This document shows positions 40,706-51,680 of a stretch of DNA of 64,000 bases, in pieces. The DNA is from Pleurodeles waltl (Eukaryota; Chordata; Amphibia; Caudata; Salamandridae). The notes below the pieces were generated by a model, which saw nothing but the letters and a program-made list of their open reading frames with translations, ran no database searches and was not told where the DNA came from. The DNA lies in contig NC_090448.1 of assembly GCF_031143425.1 (NCBI RefSeq), positions 537,682,313 to 537,746,312 on the forward strand, in the 5' to 3' direction. Numbering within the stretch: position 1 is the first letter of the stretch; each line of letters begins with the position of its first letter. The position numbers and the translations under genes are program-made.

Positions 40706-43700
40706 CATTTTTTTTTTTTTTTAAATCTGTTTATTAAACATAACATTCACATACCAGTACATTGGCTGTTTACAATTTATCGAATTATTTGCTCGCATAA
40801 ATAATCTTGCACAGCCTCTTTGCATATTAACTGGTATGAAAGAGAAAGAGAAAAATCAAATTATAAACAAACATAAGATAATGCCAACAGAGCAAGAAAA
40901 AAGGAAACATACAGCTTAAATACTGTGCGGCAACTACTTGCCGAATATCAATGCAGCTAAGCACGACCAATGTCATTGATAATATTTGCAACCTCAAGCC
41001 GAGGTAGGGAGAGGCTAGAGGAAGGAATGCAGCTAATATATGTAAGTGTGTTTAGATCGAAGGACAGAGGTGGGGCAAGGATTGTGTTTTGTGGGGTTCA
41101 GCTGGATGCTGAGCCTACTTGGCATTGATCGGACTGGGTTTGACCTGCGTAGAGTCTTGTACGCAGTGGAAACAGCCTGGTTTGTTAGGTTAATACTTTG
41201 AGGATTAGAATGAGAGTGTCAGCAATGTCTATAATTAAGATTGAGGCAGTTCAAGTATCCTGCTGATCGTATCCACCTTGCTGTAAGATTTGTGTATGTT
41301 GCACTATTCACGGGGGGTGCAGGTCGTCACGCGCTTCTATTGCCACCACAAAGGTATTCCAGACTTCAGGGCCCACTTCGATAAGACCTTTACGTTGCAA
41401 TAGATTAAGTGTCTGCGCCTCGGCCTGCGAGCGACTATGTAAGTCGCGCAGCCAAACCGAATGGGACGGAACATGTGGAGCCTTCCAATGTGTTGCAATC
41501 AGACGTTTGAAGACAACAAACGCTAAGTCTATGAATCTGTGTGTCTGTTTATCTCCCTTAGTGCGGTGACGTATGCCCAGTAAGCAGGACTCTGGTATGG
41601 GGGATAATGCGAGGGATGAAATGTCTGCTGTAACGTTTGTAACTCGGTGCCAGGCTGAGTTTATTGAGTGACAACTCCAAACCATGTGGTAAAAGTCAGC
41701 TGCCGGGGTAGCACATCTTGGGCACGACGGAGTTGTGTTCGGGTATATTCTTAGAATGCGGGCTGGGGATAAATAAGCATGGTGAATATAATTAAATTGG
41801 GTATAGCGTAAGCGAGGATTACGGGATATTGATTTGATTGTTGCAAGAGCTGCGGTCCAGGTTTTTAGTGGTAATGGCGTAGGAAGGACCATGTCCCAGC
41901 GTGCTTTAGCGTGCAGCAGGGTAGTGCAAACTGCTGCTAATAATATTTTGTATATTTTAGTTATGGTACCTTTTGCGCTACCTATTGTAAGGATAGTAGT
42001 GAATAATGGGGACTCAGGGGGTGCATTATTGCCGAGGCCCCAGGTCTTGTTTAGCAGTCGTTTAATGGCGCTGTATGTCAAAAAGGCCCCATTGTGCATC
42101 ACCCCGGCAGACACCAGTTCCGTAAAGGAGTACAGCGCGGAATGGGAGTATAGATCGCCCACCCTCAGTGTATTTATATCCCGTGTGTTATGATGTATTG
42201 AAATAATTTGGGTGCCCGGCAATTGAAACAACGGTATCAAGGGTGAGTAAGGGGGGGAGGGGGACTTGCCATGGACATATCTGTACCAGCAAAAGCGAGC
42301 TGCTTCCATCAGTATGTGTTTCGAGGGTAAGGAGTGAGGGGTAGACAACAATGTGAGCAGCAGCCCCTTGGGGGCCATACATGACTGCAGCAGTGCGCCC
42401 TCAGCGGAAGGGGCATCATGCAGCCATCCAGCCAGCCACGACAGTTGAGCGGCCGCGTAGTATCTTTCGAGGTTAGGCATGCCCAACCCGCCCATTTCCT
42501 GCGGATGTTGTGTTATGGTCAACGCTACTCTACGTCTATCTTTGCCCCAGAGTAGGTCGGTTAATATTGAATGTAATTTATTAAAGAAGGAGCGTGGCAG
42601 GCACACTGGCAGGGCAGTAAAATAATATAGGAACCTCGGGAGGATAATCATCTTGGTTATTGCTACCCGGCCCAACGGGGATAAAGGGAGTGAGCTCCAG
42701 AATGGTATCGAGCCGCGAGTGGATCTCACCACTCTGTCAATATTGCCCTCTTTTAAATCTGTAACAGAGTGGTAAATCTGCACCCCGAGGTACTTAATGG
42801 TTGTATATGACCACGGTAGTTTATATTGCGGAAGTGTTATATGCGCATCAGTCGGAATGGAGATAAGAGGGAAAATACTGGATTTGGACCAGTTGACGTG
42901 AAGTCCAGAGGCGAGGGCGAAGGAGTCCAGCAATTTCAGCACCTCTGACATGGAGGTAGAATGATTACGCAGATAAATCAGGGCATCATCTGCATATAGA
43001 GATATGATATGATAGGTGTTAGATTCCGGGATACCCCACATATGCGTGAAGCTACGCAGTTTGATTGCCAGTGGCTCCATGGCAATGGCAAACAGCAAGG
43101 GGGATAATGGGCAACCCTGTCTGGTGCCTCTACTTATGGCAAATGCTTCGGAGATAATGCGACCATTTTTTACACGTGCTGTGGGCTTAGAGTACAGCGT
43201 CCTGATCCAGTTTATGAAGCCAGGTCCGAAGCCGAACGCCCTGAGTGTGCAAATAAGATAATTCCAGCTTAGTGTATCAAACGCTTTTTCAATATCTAGG
43301 GAGAGGGCGACCGCTTCGGTGTTCGTGTTGTTATGCATTATATGAAGCAGTCTCCTAATATTTAGGAAGGTGCTCCTGCCGGGGATAAAGCCGGACTGGT
43401 CTTGATGTATCAGACTCGGTAGGTAGGGGAGGAGCCTATTCGCTAATATTTTCCCTAGTAATTTGCAGTCTGTGTTTAGGAGGGAGAGCGGTCTGTATGA
43501 TTTAACATCAATTGGGTCTCGACCAGCTTTTGGAAGGACCACTATTAAAGCTTCGCGCAAAGAGTCTGGCATTTGCAAATTATGGTACGCCTCATTGAAC
43601 ACTTCAACGAGCGGGGGCAGGAGATGACTCGCATGAGAGTTAAAATATTCCACCGGGAGTCCATCCGATCCGGGGGTTTTACTGCGCGCCATTTGTGCCA

Positions 43701-45293
43701 AAGCTGAGCGCAGTTCTTCAATGGTAATGGGGCCATCTAGAATATGGGTGTTATCGAGGATAAGTTGGTTTTGAGAGACAAGTTGTAGTGTATCAGTTAG
43801 GTGTGATTCCGGCGGAGGGGGAGGAGACGTATAAAGTGTACGATAATATGTGAAAAAGGCTTCATTAATGCCAGACTGAGTGTTAACGATAACGTTGGGG
43901 TTTAAACGTATCGCGCCGATAGGTGTTGGCTGTGAGGGCTGTCGAGTCAGCCAAGCCAACAATCTACCGGACCTGTCTCCTTCAGCGTGCTGTCTTGTTA
44001 TATAATGTCTGTAGTCATGTTTGTCTAGCCTAGTATCTGCTTCGCTATGAGCGGCCCTGAGCGAATTCAGTGTTGTTAGTATGGACTCGTCCCCAACAAC
44101 CGCAGCCTCCGCATTACGGATTTTTACCTCTAATGTTTGTAGCTCTTTAGTGAGTACTTTTCTCACCCCTACCGTGGCTGCAAGGCAGTGTCCCCTTATC
44201 ACCACTTTGTGGGCATCCCACTCTATAGAGCGGGATGATGACGAGTTTTTATTTAGCAGGAAATAATCAGATAATATTTTAGCTATCTCTGTTTGAAAGG
44301 GGGGATCTAAAAGGGCTTCCGGCTGTAAACGCCACGTCGGTATGCGGGTGTGCATGTGACCCCAAGCTATTGTTACACATAAAGGATTATGATCTGATAT
44401 AGTGCGCGCTAAGTATTCAGATCCGCACACCTTCTGAATCACTGTTGCAGATACAAAAACCATATCTATTCTGGTATACAGCTTATGTACAGGGGAATAA
44501 TAAGAGTATTCCCGTTGGGCAGGATGGGCCGTCCTCCATACTTCGCTCAGGCCATTGTTTAAAGCCCAGCTTGCTAGTGCTTGAGAGGCACGATTGGAAG
44601 GAGCTGAGGTAAGCGGGGGGAACGAGCGGTCCTTTTGAGTGTCTAAGACACTGCTAAAGTCTCCTCCCCAAACGCATTCCAACGTAGGGTCATTAAGGTT
44701 GCCGGTTGAAAGTGTAGATAGGAAATCTCGCTGGTCTACATTTGGGGAGTACAGTGCAACTAGGGCTAAAGGGGATCCATCTAGTATGCCCTCAACTATC
44801 ACGTGGCGACCATTTGAGTCACATTGTGTGCGAGACACGGTGAATGGAACCCCGGGGGCGATCCAAATCGCTACCCCGCGGGCAAATGATGAAGAAGTTG
44901 TGCCATGCAATTGCCCCTTCCATTTTGAGCGTGTGTTTTCTAGCGTAGCTTTAGAGAGATGTGTTTCTTGCAATAGTGCTATATGTATCTGATGTCTCTT
45001 AAGAAAGGCGTAAACTCTCTGACGCTTCCGTGAGGTTGCCATGCCTCTAATATTCCATGTGAGCACTTTGTATTTTGCTATACTCTGATGAGTTTGAGTG
45101 GCCATGATATTGTTGTGGTTTTCGTATGCCCAAGGGAATGATTGCCTGCTGACCATGACATAAAAACATTGTGACATGCGCACACTAAGGTTGGGCGACC
45201 CACACCAGCGACATTGCGAGCTGCAGTCCTATTGCTATGATAATCATGACATGTACATTTGCTGCTGCATTTGCAATTAACTAACATGTGATA
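40706..45293 (-). mobile_element. L1 retrotransposon, 5'-truncated, with open ORF2
   Basis: The element is on the minus strand. Its 3' end shows a 15-base poly(A) tail (T run 40,708-40,722) and an AATAAA signal 8 bases upstream (40,735-40,730). About 570 bases of 3' UTR separate this from ORF2. The 5' end lies only 110 bases before the first ORF2 Met, so ORF1 and the 5' UTR are missing, as in typical L1 5' truncation. A 12-bp target duplication flanks it. The intact ORF2 and perfect duplication indicate a relatively young insertion. Confidence 0.93.
41308..45183 (-). CDS. ORF2: L1 ORF2 protein: endonuclease and reverse transcriptase, intact
   Basis: ORF2p nicks target DNA and copies the L1 RNA there. 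The ORF has 1,291 codons without interruption. The more likely start is Met27 (45,105), since the first 26 residues lack L1-like sequence and WNIRG follows at about residue 43. The endonuclease has WNIRG, QETH (Glu73), RGVAIWI, GGDFSS (the usual Asn is Ser) and SDHNPL. RT blocks include VVLPKAGRDP, SYRPLSLLNTDCK, GFIPGRST, LDIEKAFD, GTRQGCPLSPLLF and the catalytic YADD (residues 730-733). A Cys/His motif CPRC...H...C lies near the C-terminus. Length and order are normal for L1. With no ORF1 partner or promoter it is unlikely to be expressed as L1, but the protein could be active. Confidence 0.93.
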   Translation of the reverse strand: MRMSQCFYVMVSRQSFPWAYENHNNIMATQTHQSIAKYKVLTWNIRGMATSRKRQRVYAFLKRHQIHIALLQETHLSKATLENTRSKWKGQLHGTTSSSFARGVAIWIAPGVPFTVSRTQCDSNGRHVIVEGILDGSPLALVALYSPNVDQRDFLSTLSTGNLNDPTLECVWGGDFSSVLDTQKDRSFPPLTSAPSNRASQALASWALNNGLSEVWRTAHPAQREYSYYSPVHKLYTRIDMVFVSATVIQKVCGSEYLARTISDHNPLCVTIAWGHMHTRIPTWRLQPEALLDPPFQTEIAKILSDYFLLNKNSSSSRSIEWDAHKVVIRGHCLAATVGVRKVLTKELQTLEVKIRNAEAAVVGDESILTTLNSLRAAHSEADTRLDKHDYRHYITRQHAEGDRSGRLLAWLTRQPSQPTPIGAIRLNPNVIVNTQSGINEAFFTYYRTLYTSPPPPPESHLTDTLQLVSQNQLILDNTHILDGPITIEELRSALAQMARSKTPGSDGLPVEYFNSHASHLLPPLVEVFNEAYHNLQMPDSLREALIVVLPKAGRDPIDVKSYRPLSLLNTDCKLLGKILANRLLPYLPSLIHQDQSGFIPGRSTFLNIRRLLHIMHNNTNTEAVALSLDIEKAFDTLSWNYLICTLRAFGFGPGFINWIRTLYSKPTARVKNGRIISEAFAISRGTRQGCPLSPLLFAIAMEPLAIKLRSFTHMWGIPESNTYHIISLYADDALIYLRNHSTSMSEVLKLLDSFALASGLHVNWSKSSIFPLISIPTDAHITLPQYKLPWSYTTIKYLGVQIYHSVTDLKEGNIDRVVRSTRGSIPFWSSLPLSPLGRVAITKMIILPRFLYYFTALPVCLPRSFFNKLHSILTDLLWGKDRRRVALTITQHPQEMGGLGMPNLERYYAAAQLSWLAGWLHDAPSAEGALLQSCMAPKGLLLTLLSTPHSLPSKHILMEAARFCWYRYVHGKSPSPPYSPLIPLFQLPGTQIISIHHNTRDINTLRVGDLYSHSALYSFTELVSAGVMHNGAFLTYSAIKRLLNKTWGLGNNAPPESPLFTTILTIGSAKGTITKIYKILLAAVCTTLLHAKARWDMVLPTPLPLKTWTAALATIKSISRNPRLRYTQFNYIHHAYLSPARILRIYPNTTPSCPRCATPAADFYHMVWSCHSINSAWHRVTNVTADISSLALSPIPESCLLGIRHRTKGDKQTHRFIDLAFVVFKRLIATHWKAPHVPSHSVWLRDLHSRSQAEAQTLNLLQRKGLIEVGPEVWNTFVVAIEARDDLHPP

Positions 45294-45305
45294 GACTCAA
45301 GTTAA
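45294..45305 (+). repeat. 12-bp target site duplication of L1, right copy
   Basis: Identical to 40,694-40,705. It marks the point where the interrupted host repeat resumes. Confidence 0.9.
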
Positions 45306-46450
45306 ATTAAAGGGCACATAAAGTGTTTTAGGCAGAAAAATGTCCACTTTCTGGAAGTGGCATTTCTTCATCAATATTGACAAAACCACCGTTACCATAG
45401 AAGGGGATTTGTCAAGACGAATCCAATGATAGTAAACAATATAAGGCTCCTCTGCTGCCATCCACTGTTGCAGCTAGGAGTAATTGTAGCACTTCCCCCA
45501 TGTTAACCTGGGGGCAGGACTGCTCTCCTATGCAGCAGAAACACTTGTGGGTATTCTTTGTTCTCTGGCCATAAGTGCCCATGGGCACACACAGATCTGC
45601 ATTGGCGGGCTGGACATAAAGGTTTAAAGCGCCATGAGTGTTAGTGCGCACACCTAGGCCTGCTATGATATGCTGGATACATATTTGAACAGCCCCTCGT
45701 GCTAGTGCACACGCACAGGCCTGCTACAACAGGCTGGATTGCGCATACCCAGGCCTGTTATGATGGACTGGATACATATTGAAACACGTCATAGGGGCAA
45801 GTGTGCACAAAGGCTGGCTATGACAGGCTCAGCATGTTTGGCGCATGGGCGCACATAATGGCCAGTGCCACTTCCTCATGTAGGATGAGCGCCCGCTTCC
45901 ACATTGTATTGACAGTGAAAAGGGGCCTGGGGCCCTAAGGCTACTGGGTACGGAATCAGCAAAAACCTATGAGAAGAGCTGACCTCCCCCTAGGTAGGGA
46001 GAACCCACATGGAGGTTCTTCACTACTGGGCATGAGATACCCATTTGTACCTGCCCAGCCTCGTGTCCACCACCTGCCTCGCCCTGCAGGGGGTGCACTG
46101 GGGGTAGCAGAGGGTCCCCTCAGGATGGCTACGATGTTAGTAGTGTCAACCTAAGCCCAAGTGCAACTGCACCTTCACAGGCCTGCTCTGCCAGGACCAA
46201 TACATGCTTCACAGGTTATTCTAGTGGGTGGCACACTTAGTGCATCATCCCACTAGTAGCCAGTGCTGTACACGCCCCAGTTATGTGGTGTACCTTCTTA
46301 CAGGGCTACAGGGCACTCAAGGATAGAGCACCTGAACCTATCACGTAAGCGCCCCCTCCTAGCATGTGTAGGGAGAGCACACGCTGTACTGCAGTGGGAA
46401 AGTGCCTAGAGTTCTAAGGCCATGCAAAGAGAGTCAGCAAAAGACCGGGA
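45306..46450. repeat. Newt-like interspersed repeat, right part
   Basis: Continuation of the repeat at 39,360-40,693. It contains several near-repeats of the type caggcctgctatgatatgctggatacata (45,650-45,830). Its end region resembles that of 22,590-23,850. No coding content. Confidence 0.45.
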
Positions 46451-46489
46451 GGAGGAATTCTTTTTTTATTTTTATTAAAAATAAAAAAT

Positions 46490-46735
46490 AAATCAAGGAA
46501 ATCCCCCAAGAAGGGCTTTCTTGGAAGCAGGAAGTGCTGGGTATCCAGTGAGGATGTATAGTGTTGCATTCAGGAAGGCTGATTTTTGTCTCTTGTAAGA
46601 GGATTATGCCACCCTTGAGTTTGGCACAGCAGTCCAGAATTTTCCTGGACTTAAGAGGATGGTTGATACCTTCCTTTTGTATTGAGAGAGAGGACTTTTA
46701 ATGAACTATTGGCCATAGTTCAGAGGAGGTGACTC
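46490..46735 (-). pseudogene. L1 ORF2 endonuclease N-terminal fragment
   Basis: Minus-strand translation gives GINHPLKSRKILDCC followed by IILLQETKISL, the L1 endonuclease start with its QET catalytic block. The WN motif before it is lost. Only about 70 codons are readable. Confidence 0.65.
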
Positions 46736-48119
46736 TGATCTGGCTGTGGACAAAAATTGTGAATTAATGAATATGATTTTGGGAGCGTGAGCAATAGTTT
46801 ATTTGAGTGTAGCGGATTTTATGGTTTGCATTGAGATTAATGTATCTAGAAATTTGAATTTTAGGTTGAATAAATGAGGACAGAGTGGTAAAACGTATAA
46901 GGGTTGGTGCGGTATTTTGTGGTTCTGTCTAGATGTAGAGTAATTATAAAATGTGAGGTATAGTTACCTAAGCATTGTGAGGGATTTTGGGAGTTTGCAT
47001 GTGGATGAAAGTCACACAACCTTAGAGGATCTCAAGAGAGTATGGTATGCAAACAGCTAGCAGAGGGGGCAGGAAAACCAAAACGAAGGATAGGAATGTT
47101 CCAAAAGGCAAAACCCACATCCCACTCAAAACAACTTTCACAGAATAGTTTGGGCAGTGGAGGCCACAGGATGCCACAGTCCATGTAATATAGGAGGAGG
47201 AACAGGGTAATGCCACAAAGAGGGAGCAGGAATTATTTCTTATAGTCCTAGGATGTGTAGTTTGAGAATGTCTGGTTTAAATTATAGTGGAGGAGGTGAG
47301 GAATAATTGAGATTAGCGCCAATAAACATCATTGGGAGATCTGAACAGATTTAACAGCAGTCCAATATAAATCATAGCATTACATGTATGGCAAAAGTAA
47401 TAGTGTGCATGATGCATAACATATAGCATTACGTTACACAGTGTCTTAAAAAACCGCAAGCACAACGAACCGAAAAGGTGTTGCATAAATATGAGTTGAC
47501 CCATACAAAACATTAGAGAAACAGATGCTTACTTAGACGTTGCAAGTGTTTTAGGCCTATGACAGGAAAGTGTGGGCATCATTATGTCAGCAACTCATGG
47601 TCCGCCCAACACCTTGCGCATGAAGTCATTTAAACAATATAAACATATTTATAAACAACGTTTAAACTCCTCATACTCATATTGCATCTGTTTTATCAGA
47701 GTTATTAGCTTGTAATATTGGTGAGTAACAAATGAAGCCTGAAGAACGTAACAGTGTTAATAACATTAGACGATTTGGTTACAGAGTGTAATCTGGTAGT
47801 GCGCTGTCAGATGTGAAGTAGGTAAAGTGATAGTTATAGGGTGTTGTGTTGTGTTAAGGGATTTATGCTGTGTAGTATGGCTGCGATTTGGTTTCACTTA
47901 GATGCATGACGAAAGGTCCTAATATTAACAGAGCATGATATTAGAGAAAATTAGTTGGTGACTATGGAAATGTAAGATGATTATTGGTGTAATGAAGGAA
48001 CTATGATGATGGGTCCGTTAGTTGAAAGTTTTTAGTTGGTTAGTTGAGAACTTTAGTTGAGAATACTTAGCTGGTTAACAGAGTTAATATGTCTTGACCA
48101 TACTGAAGATCAGGCTTTG
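46736..48119. other. No gene seen; interval between L1 ORF1 and ORF2 fragments
   Basis: AT-rich with short ORFs only. It may be a long L1 inter-ORF spacer or a later insertion. No terminal repeats or duplications were found to decide. Confidence 0.4.
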
Positions 48120-49002
48120 GGTACATTAAGACATCCTTATATGACCATGTCCAATTGAATTATATTGTCCAAAAAGGCTCCAAGTCAGCTGGTTCATCGA
48201 AGTAGGATGCTTTCCCATCACTTGTAATTTTTTCTGGCCCGATGAAGGAGGAGGCGGGGGGGGGGGATTATTCATTGATTTCATTTTGTTTCTTTGGGGA
48301 GGAATCTCTTTCTGCGAATACCAGTTTATTTTGCGCAATCCTGCTATATTCTGATTTTATGGTCTTTCCATGAAATAAATTTCATGGCTTAAATTTGGTG
48401 AGGATTCTTTCTGCGTTTGCAGCGGAGTGGTCCGAAGATCATTGGACGAGGCATGGTATAGGGCTCTGGTAGCGACCCTATGGGCCCTCTCAATCTCAAA
48501 GTCTCTTTTGCAATCTATTTTCAATGATTGAGCTAGCAAAGATTCTAAGAAAGCCACATTTAAGTCATATTTGTTTTAGACATTTTCAGGTAGACCAAAA
48601 ATCCTGATGTTGCCTCTACTGTTCCTGTCTTCGAGGCTTGCTATCTCTTACTCAAGAAGTATGATACTTTTTTCATTGGCTTTTTTCTGGAGGGTTGATG
48701 ACTGGTCTTCAACTTTGCTCAGTCTGGATTTGGCCTTGTCGACTCTGATGGATATATTTTGGAGTTCCTCTTTAGGCCTTGTAGTTCAATTTATAGAGCA
48801 TCAGTTTTGGCTTTTGTTGAACTGGTCAGATTGTGTAGGGCATTCAACTTCTCCAGAATTAGGTACATGTTTGCCCCAGAGGCAGATCTCCTTTTATTCT
48901 CGGAGTCATTGATTGGGGGATTGGATTTGGTACTTTTTTCTTATTTTTTTATTGTTCTTAATTGTCCTTTAGGTCTTTCTCCTTGTGCTTCAAGTCAGCC
49001 AT
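48120..49002 (-). pseudogene. ORF1: L1 ORF1 remnant
   Basis: ORF1p is the RNA-binding chaperone of L1. A Met at 49,002 starts MADLKHKEKDL. A charged helical region follows, then LEDRNSRGNIRIFGLPENV near 48,600, which is the start of the RRM. FEIERAHRVA follows near 48,480, a hallmark of the L1 ORF1 RNA-binding domain. The C-terminal domain (KINWYSQKEI) runs to about 48,120. Several stops (for example after NIRIFGLPENV) and frame changes are present. A proline run near 48,250 comes from a G tract. Confidence 0.75.
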
Positions 49003-50399
49003 GGTCCAGGTGCTGGGACGTTGCTTCCATTAAGTTGGTAGCGTAGATGTGGTGTTGTGGCTATCCTTGTATAGTGCTCGGTCCAATGTGTGTAGTCTAT
49101 GCTAGCTTCCGCTGACCAAGCTTCCAGCTTTATGCTTTATTTGGGGCAGTCTGGGCATGAGAGGGAGGACTCTAGGGTGAGACGATGACCTTGGCTCTAG
49201 TAGAACGCTGCACCACTACCACCTCTTGCTTTTGGGTGTTAATGTGAGCATCCTGTATTGTTCAGTCAATGTATCTCATCCGTTACTCTGCTCCAGACGG
49301 TTTGTGTTGTCTTAGGTGCATAAAGCTTCAAAGACATCTGAAAACTCTTATGAGTGTGAGATTTTGTTGTAGGAGATCTCCGATTATCATTTTTAGGCCT
49401 TCCTATGTGGTGCATGAATGATGGCTTGGGTAGCTGTGTTGCAGTGAGACTGTGGTCTATAGCGCTTTCCTCATTTATACACAGGCAATGGCACCATTTT
49501 GGCTTTTGGAGATTGGGTGGGTGGCAGGTTGAGGCAGAAATGAGGGATAGTGCAGCTGGCTCAATAGAGGCAGCTCCAGAGTCTACTAAGCGTCAGCTTC
49601 CCCTCCTGTCTGACCATGGTGGGGCCCGTATTGGCACGCAAGAGGTTAGTGCAGGCGGTGGCTCTGCTGGCAGATGGGGGAGCTGGTATCTGATCAGAGC
49701 AGAGTTGTGCACTGGTGATTGTAGAGGCGATCATGGCCTGAACTTGTCTGAAGCAGGGTAGCGAACGTGTATAACATCGGTTTATGGAGTGCCTTTATGG
49801 AGTACATTTAATGTTAGCAGTGCGCTCATAGCTTGCATGATCGTGGAGGACATCATTTTAAGGGCATGAGTATGGTCTTGCTGGGAGGTGCCGCAATTAT
49901 AGGCAGTGGGTGGTGGGCAAAGTACTGACTTCCTCTTAGAGCAACAGGTGCTTCGCTTACTGCAACTGGATTATGCCTAGAATTCGGATGGATATTGTGG
50001 ATTGTAGCACTTCTGTAAGCGGAGCCAATCTCCTGAATCTACTGGAGAATGCAAAGGGGTGCCATCTAGTCTGCATCTATGCGGGAAGCCATGGGTCTGT
50101 GTTCAGCCGAGGGCAACTGAATGGGGGTGGGGGTGCTTTTTTATCCAAAATATTCCTTAACTCATATGGAACACTTTTTTGAGCATAACCGGCATTGGTG
50201 TGCAGAGTCGAGGCGAATGAGTACCCTCGCCCTCCTCGCTGCAGTGGGGCTAGAGGGCTAGGCAGTCATCTTGCCTGGGCTCAAGCCATCCCCATGACAC
50301 ACAGCTACGTCTTAAACTGGAAAACCCAAAGGATGTTTTCCCATCACAAATCTTAAGTTGCCTATGGGGCGTTGACCAACTGATGACAAATAGCCATCT

Positions 50400-50900
50400 A
50401 AAATGCACCTTCCACACCAAGGATTAAATCACAAGGTTCATATACCATCGCTCATATCCTATCAAAAATAGACTATGCCAATAGTCTGTATCATGGCTCA
50501 CCTTTGTCAACTATGAGTAGATTACAGCGAATTCAGTATGCTGCCGCTAGATTCCCCTCATGTAAAACCACAAGCACACATTTCCCCTGCTTTGAGGGCA
50601 CTACACTGATTCCCAGGGGCTAGAAGATCCACCTTCGAGCTACTATATCACACAAAAAGCAATACATGGCAAAGGACCACTATTCAGGTCACTGTACCCT
50701 GCGGTGTAGGCGGTGATCCGCTTCAAGTAGCCCCCTATTGAGTTTAAGGTCTATGACTAGCTCTAAGACATATGTGATTAAGGGGACCCTCAACTTTCTG
50801 CCAAGGGAGAGGTGGGGGACATCATTTAGTGATACCTGACTGTTTACATGTCCTGATTCAACATAATGTCTGGGTGGAATGCAGAACATGAGGGCAAAGA
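50400..50900 (+). pseudogene. CR1/L2-like LINE 3' fragment
   Basis: Plus-strand translation reads AHILSKIDYANSLYHGSPLSTMSRLQRIQYAAARF from about 50,448, the post-palm RT block seen in CR1/L2 LINEs. ISHKKQYMAKDHYS follows, then after frame changes SLRSMTSSKTYV. It belongs to the same broad family as the fragment at 36,056 but covers a different portion, so they are separate copies. Confidence 0.7.
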
Positions 50901-51680
50901 AGGAAAACGAGTGACGTGTCAGGAGAAGAAGCTGCTAAAAAGGGCAGTGAGCTGAAGATGAACGACTAGCACCACCAGAAGTAATAATTTGTTTCAGGTA
51001 AAAAACGAAATACCATTCCCTGGGTGAATTCCGAACTACTCAGGGAACGCAGAGGTACTGTTTTTGCTGAATAAAATGCCACGTGGAGATCTGTCCAAGA
51101 TACATAAAAGAAAGGCCCGTGGATAACCATATGTTATCATAGGTCTCCAGTGAATGTAGCGTGGAAAGATTAGGGACTTGACTAGATAGAACGAAAGTTC
51201 ATTTATAAGGGAGTGCAAATTACTGGGTCTGACATACTCTTCAGGCTTGACTTCACGAAAACATAAGATTGGCAGAGTACTTTTGACTAACAATGAGTTA
51301 CAGAATTCCTCAGTGCAGGGCAAATGAGATTACATAGATTGTCACAGGTGTCCAATCCAGGTTGAGGCAGGTTTACAAAAGGTAACCATACAACTAACGT
51401 CATGGCAATTGGGAATCCATAAATACAATAAAATTGGAACTCTCATAGGAAGTTAATTTGCTGATTAATTTAGCACGGTTTTATCGGTTTACATGAAACG
51501 TGACTTATCCTTGACCTTTTCAGCTTAGATTCTTTATTTGAAATTTCATGCAGATTGGTTGAGGATGGACAAACGTGCGGAGATCTAAAGGCTGCATATC
51601 CTATCCTAAGACCTATAAGAATATCTGTCTACTACAGCAAAAGCCAAATCAAATCAAACCAAACTTTGCACACTAACAGA
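50901..51680. other. No gene seen
   Basis: Short ORFs only, no recognised repeat. Confidence 0.5.

Larger units (their letters stand above)
46453..50285 (-). mobile_element. Older L1, 5' half only (5' UTR, ORF1, start of ORF2)
   Basis: On the minus strand, a likely 5' UTR (about 50,285-49,003) is followed by ORF1 (49,002 to about 48,120) and then, after a 1.4 kb non-coding interval, the first part of an ORF2 endonuclease (about 46,730-46,500). Similarity ends at an A/T-rich junction near 46,453, next to the newt-like repeat. The remaining ORF2 is not in the window. It is more decayed than the L1 at 40,706. Confidence 0.65.

Noticed and set aside
45781..45800. Second hammerhead motif (gaaacacgtc)
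   Set aside because: No CUGANGA core or stem II lies at a suitable distance upstream.
49405..49761. Plus-strand ORF of 118 codons
   Set aside because: It lies antisense to the likely 5' UTR of the older L1 and shows no recognisable domain.
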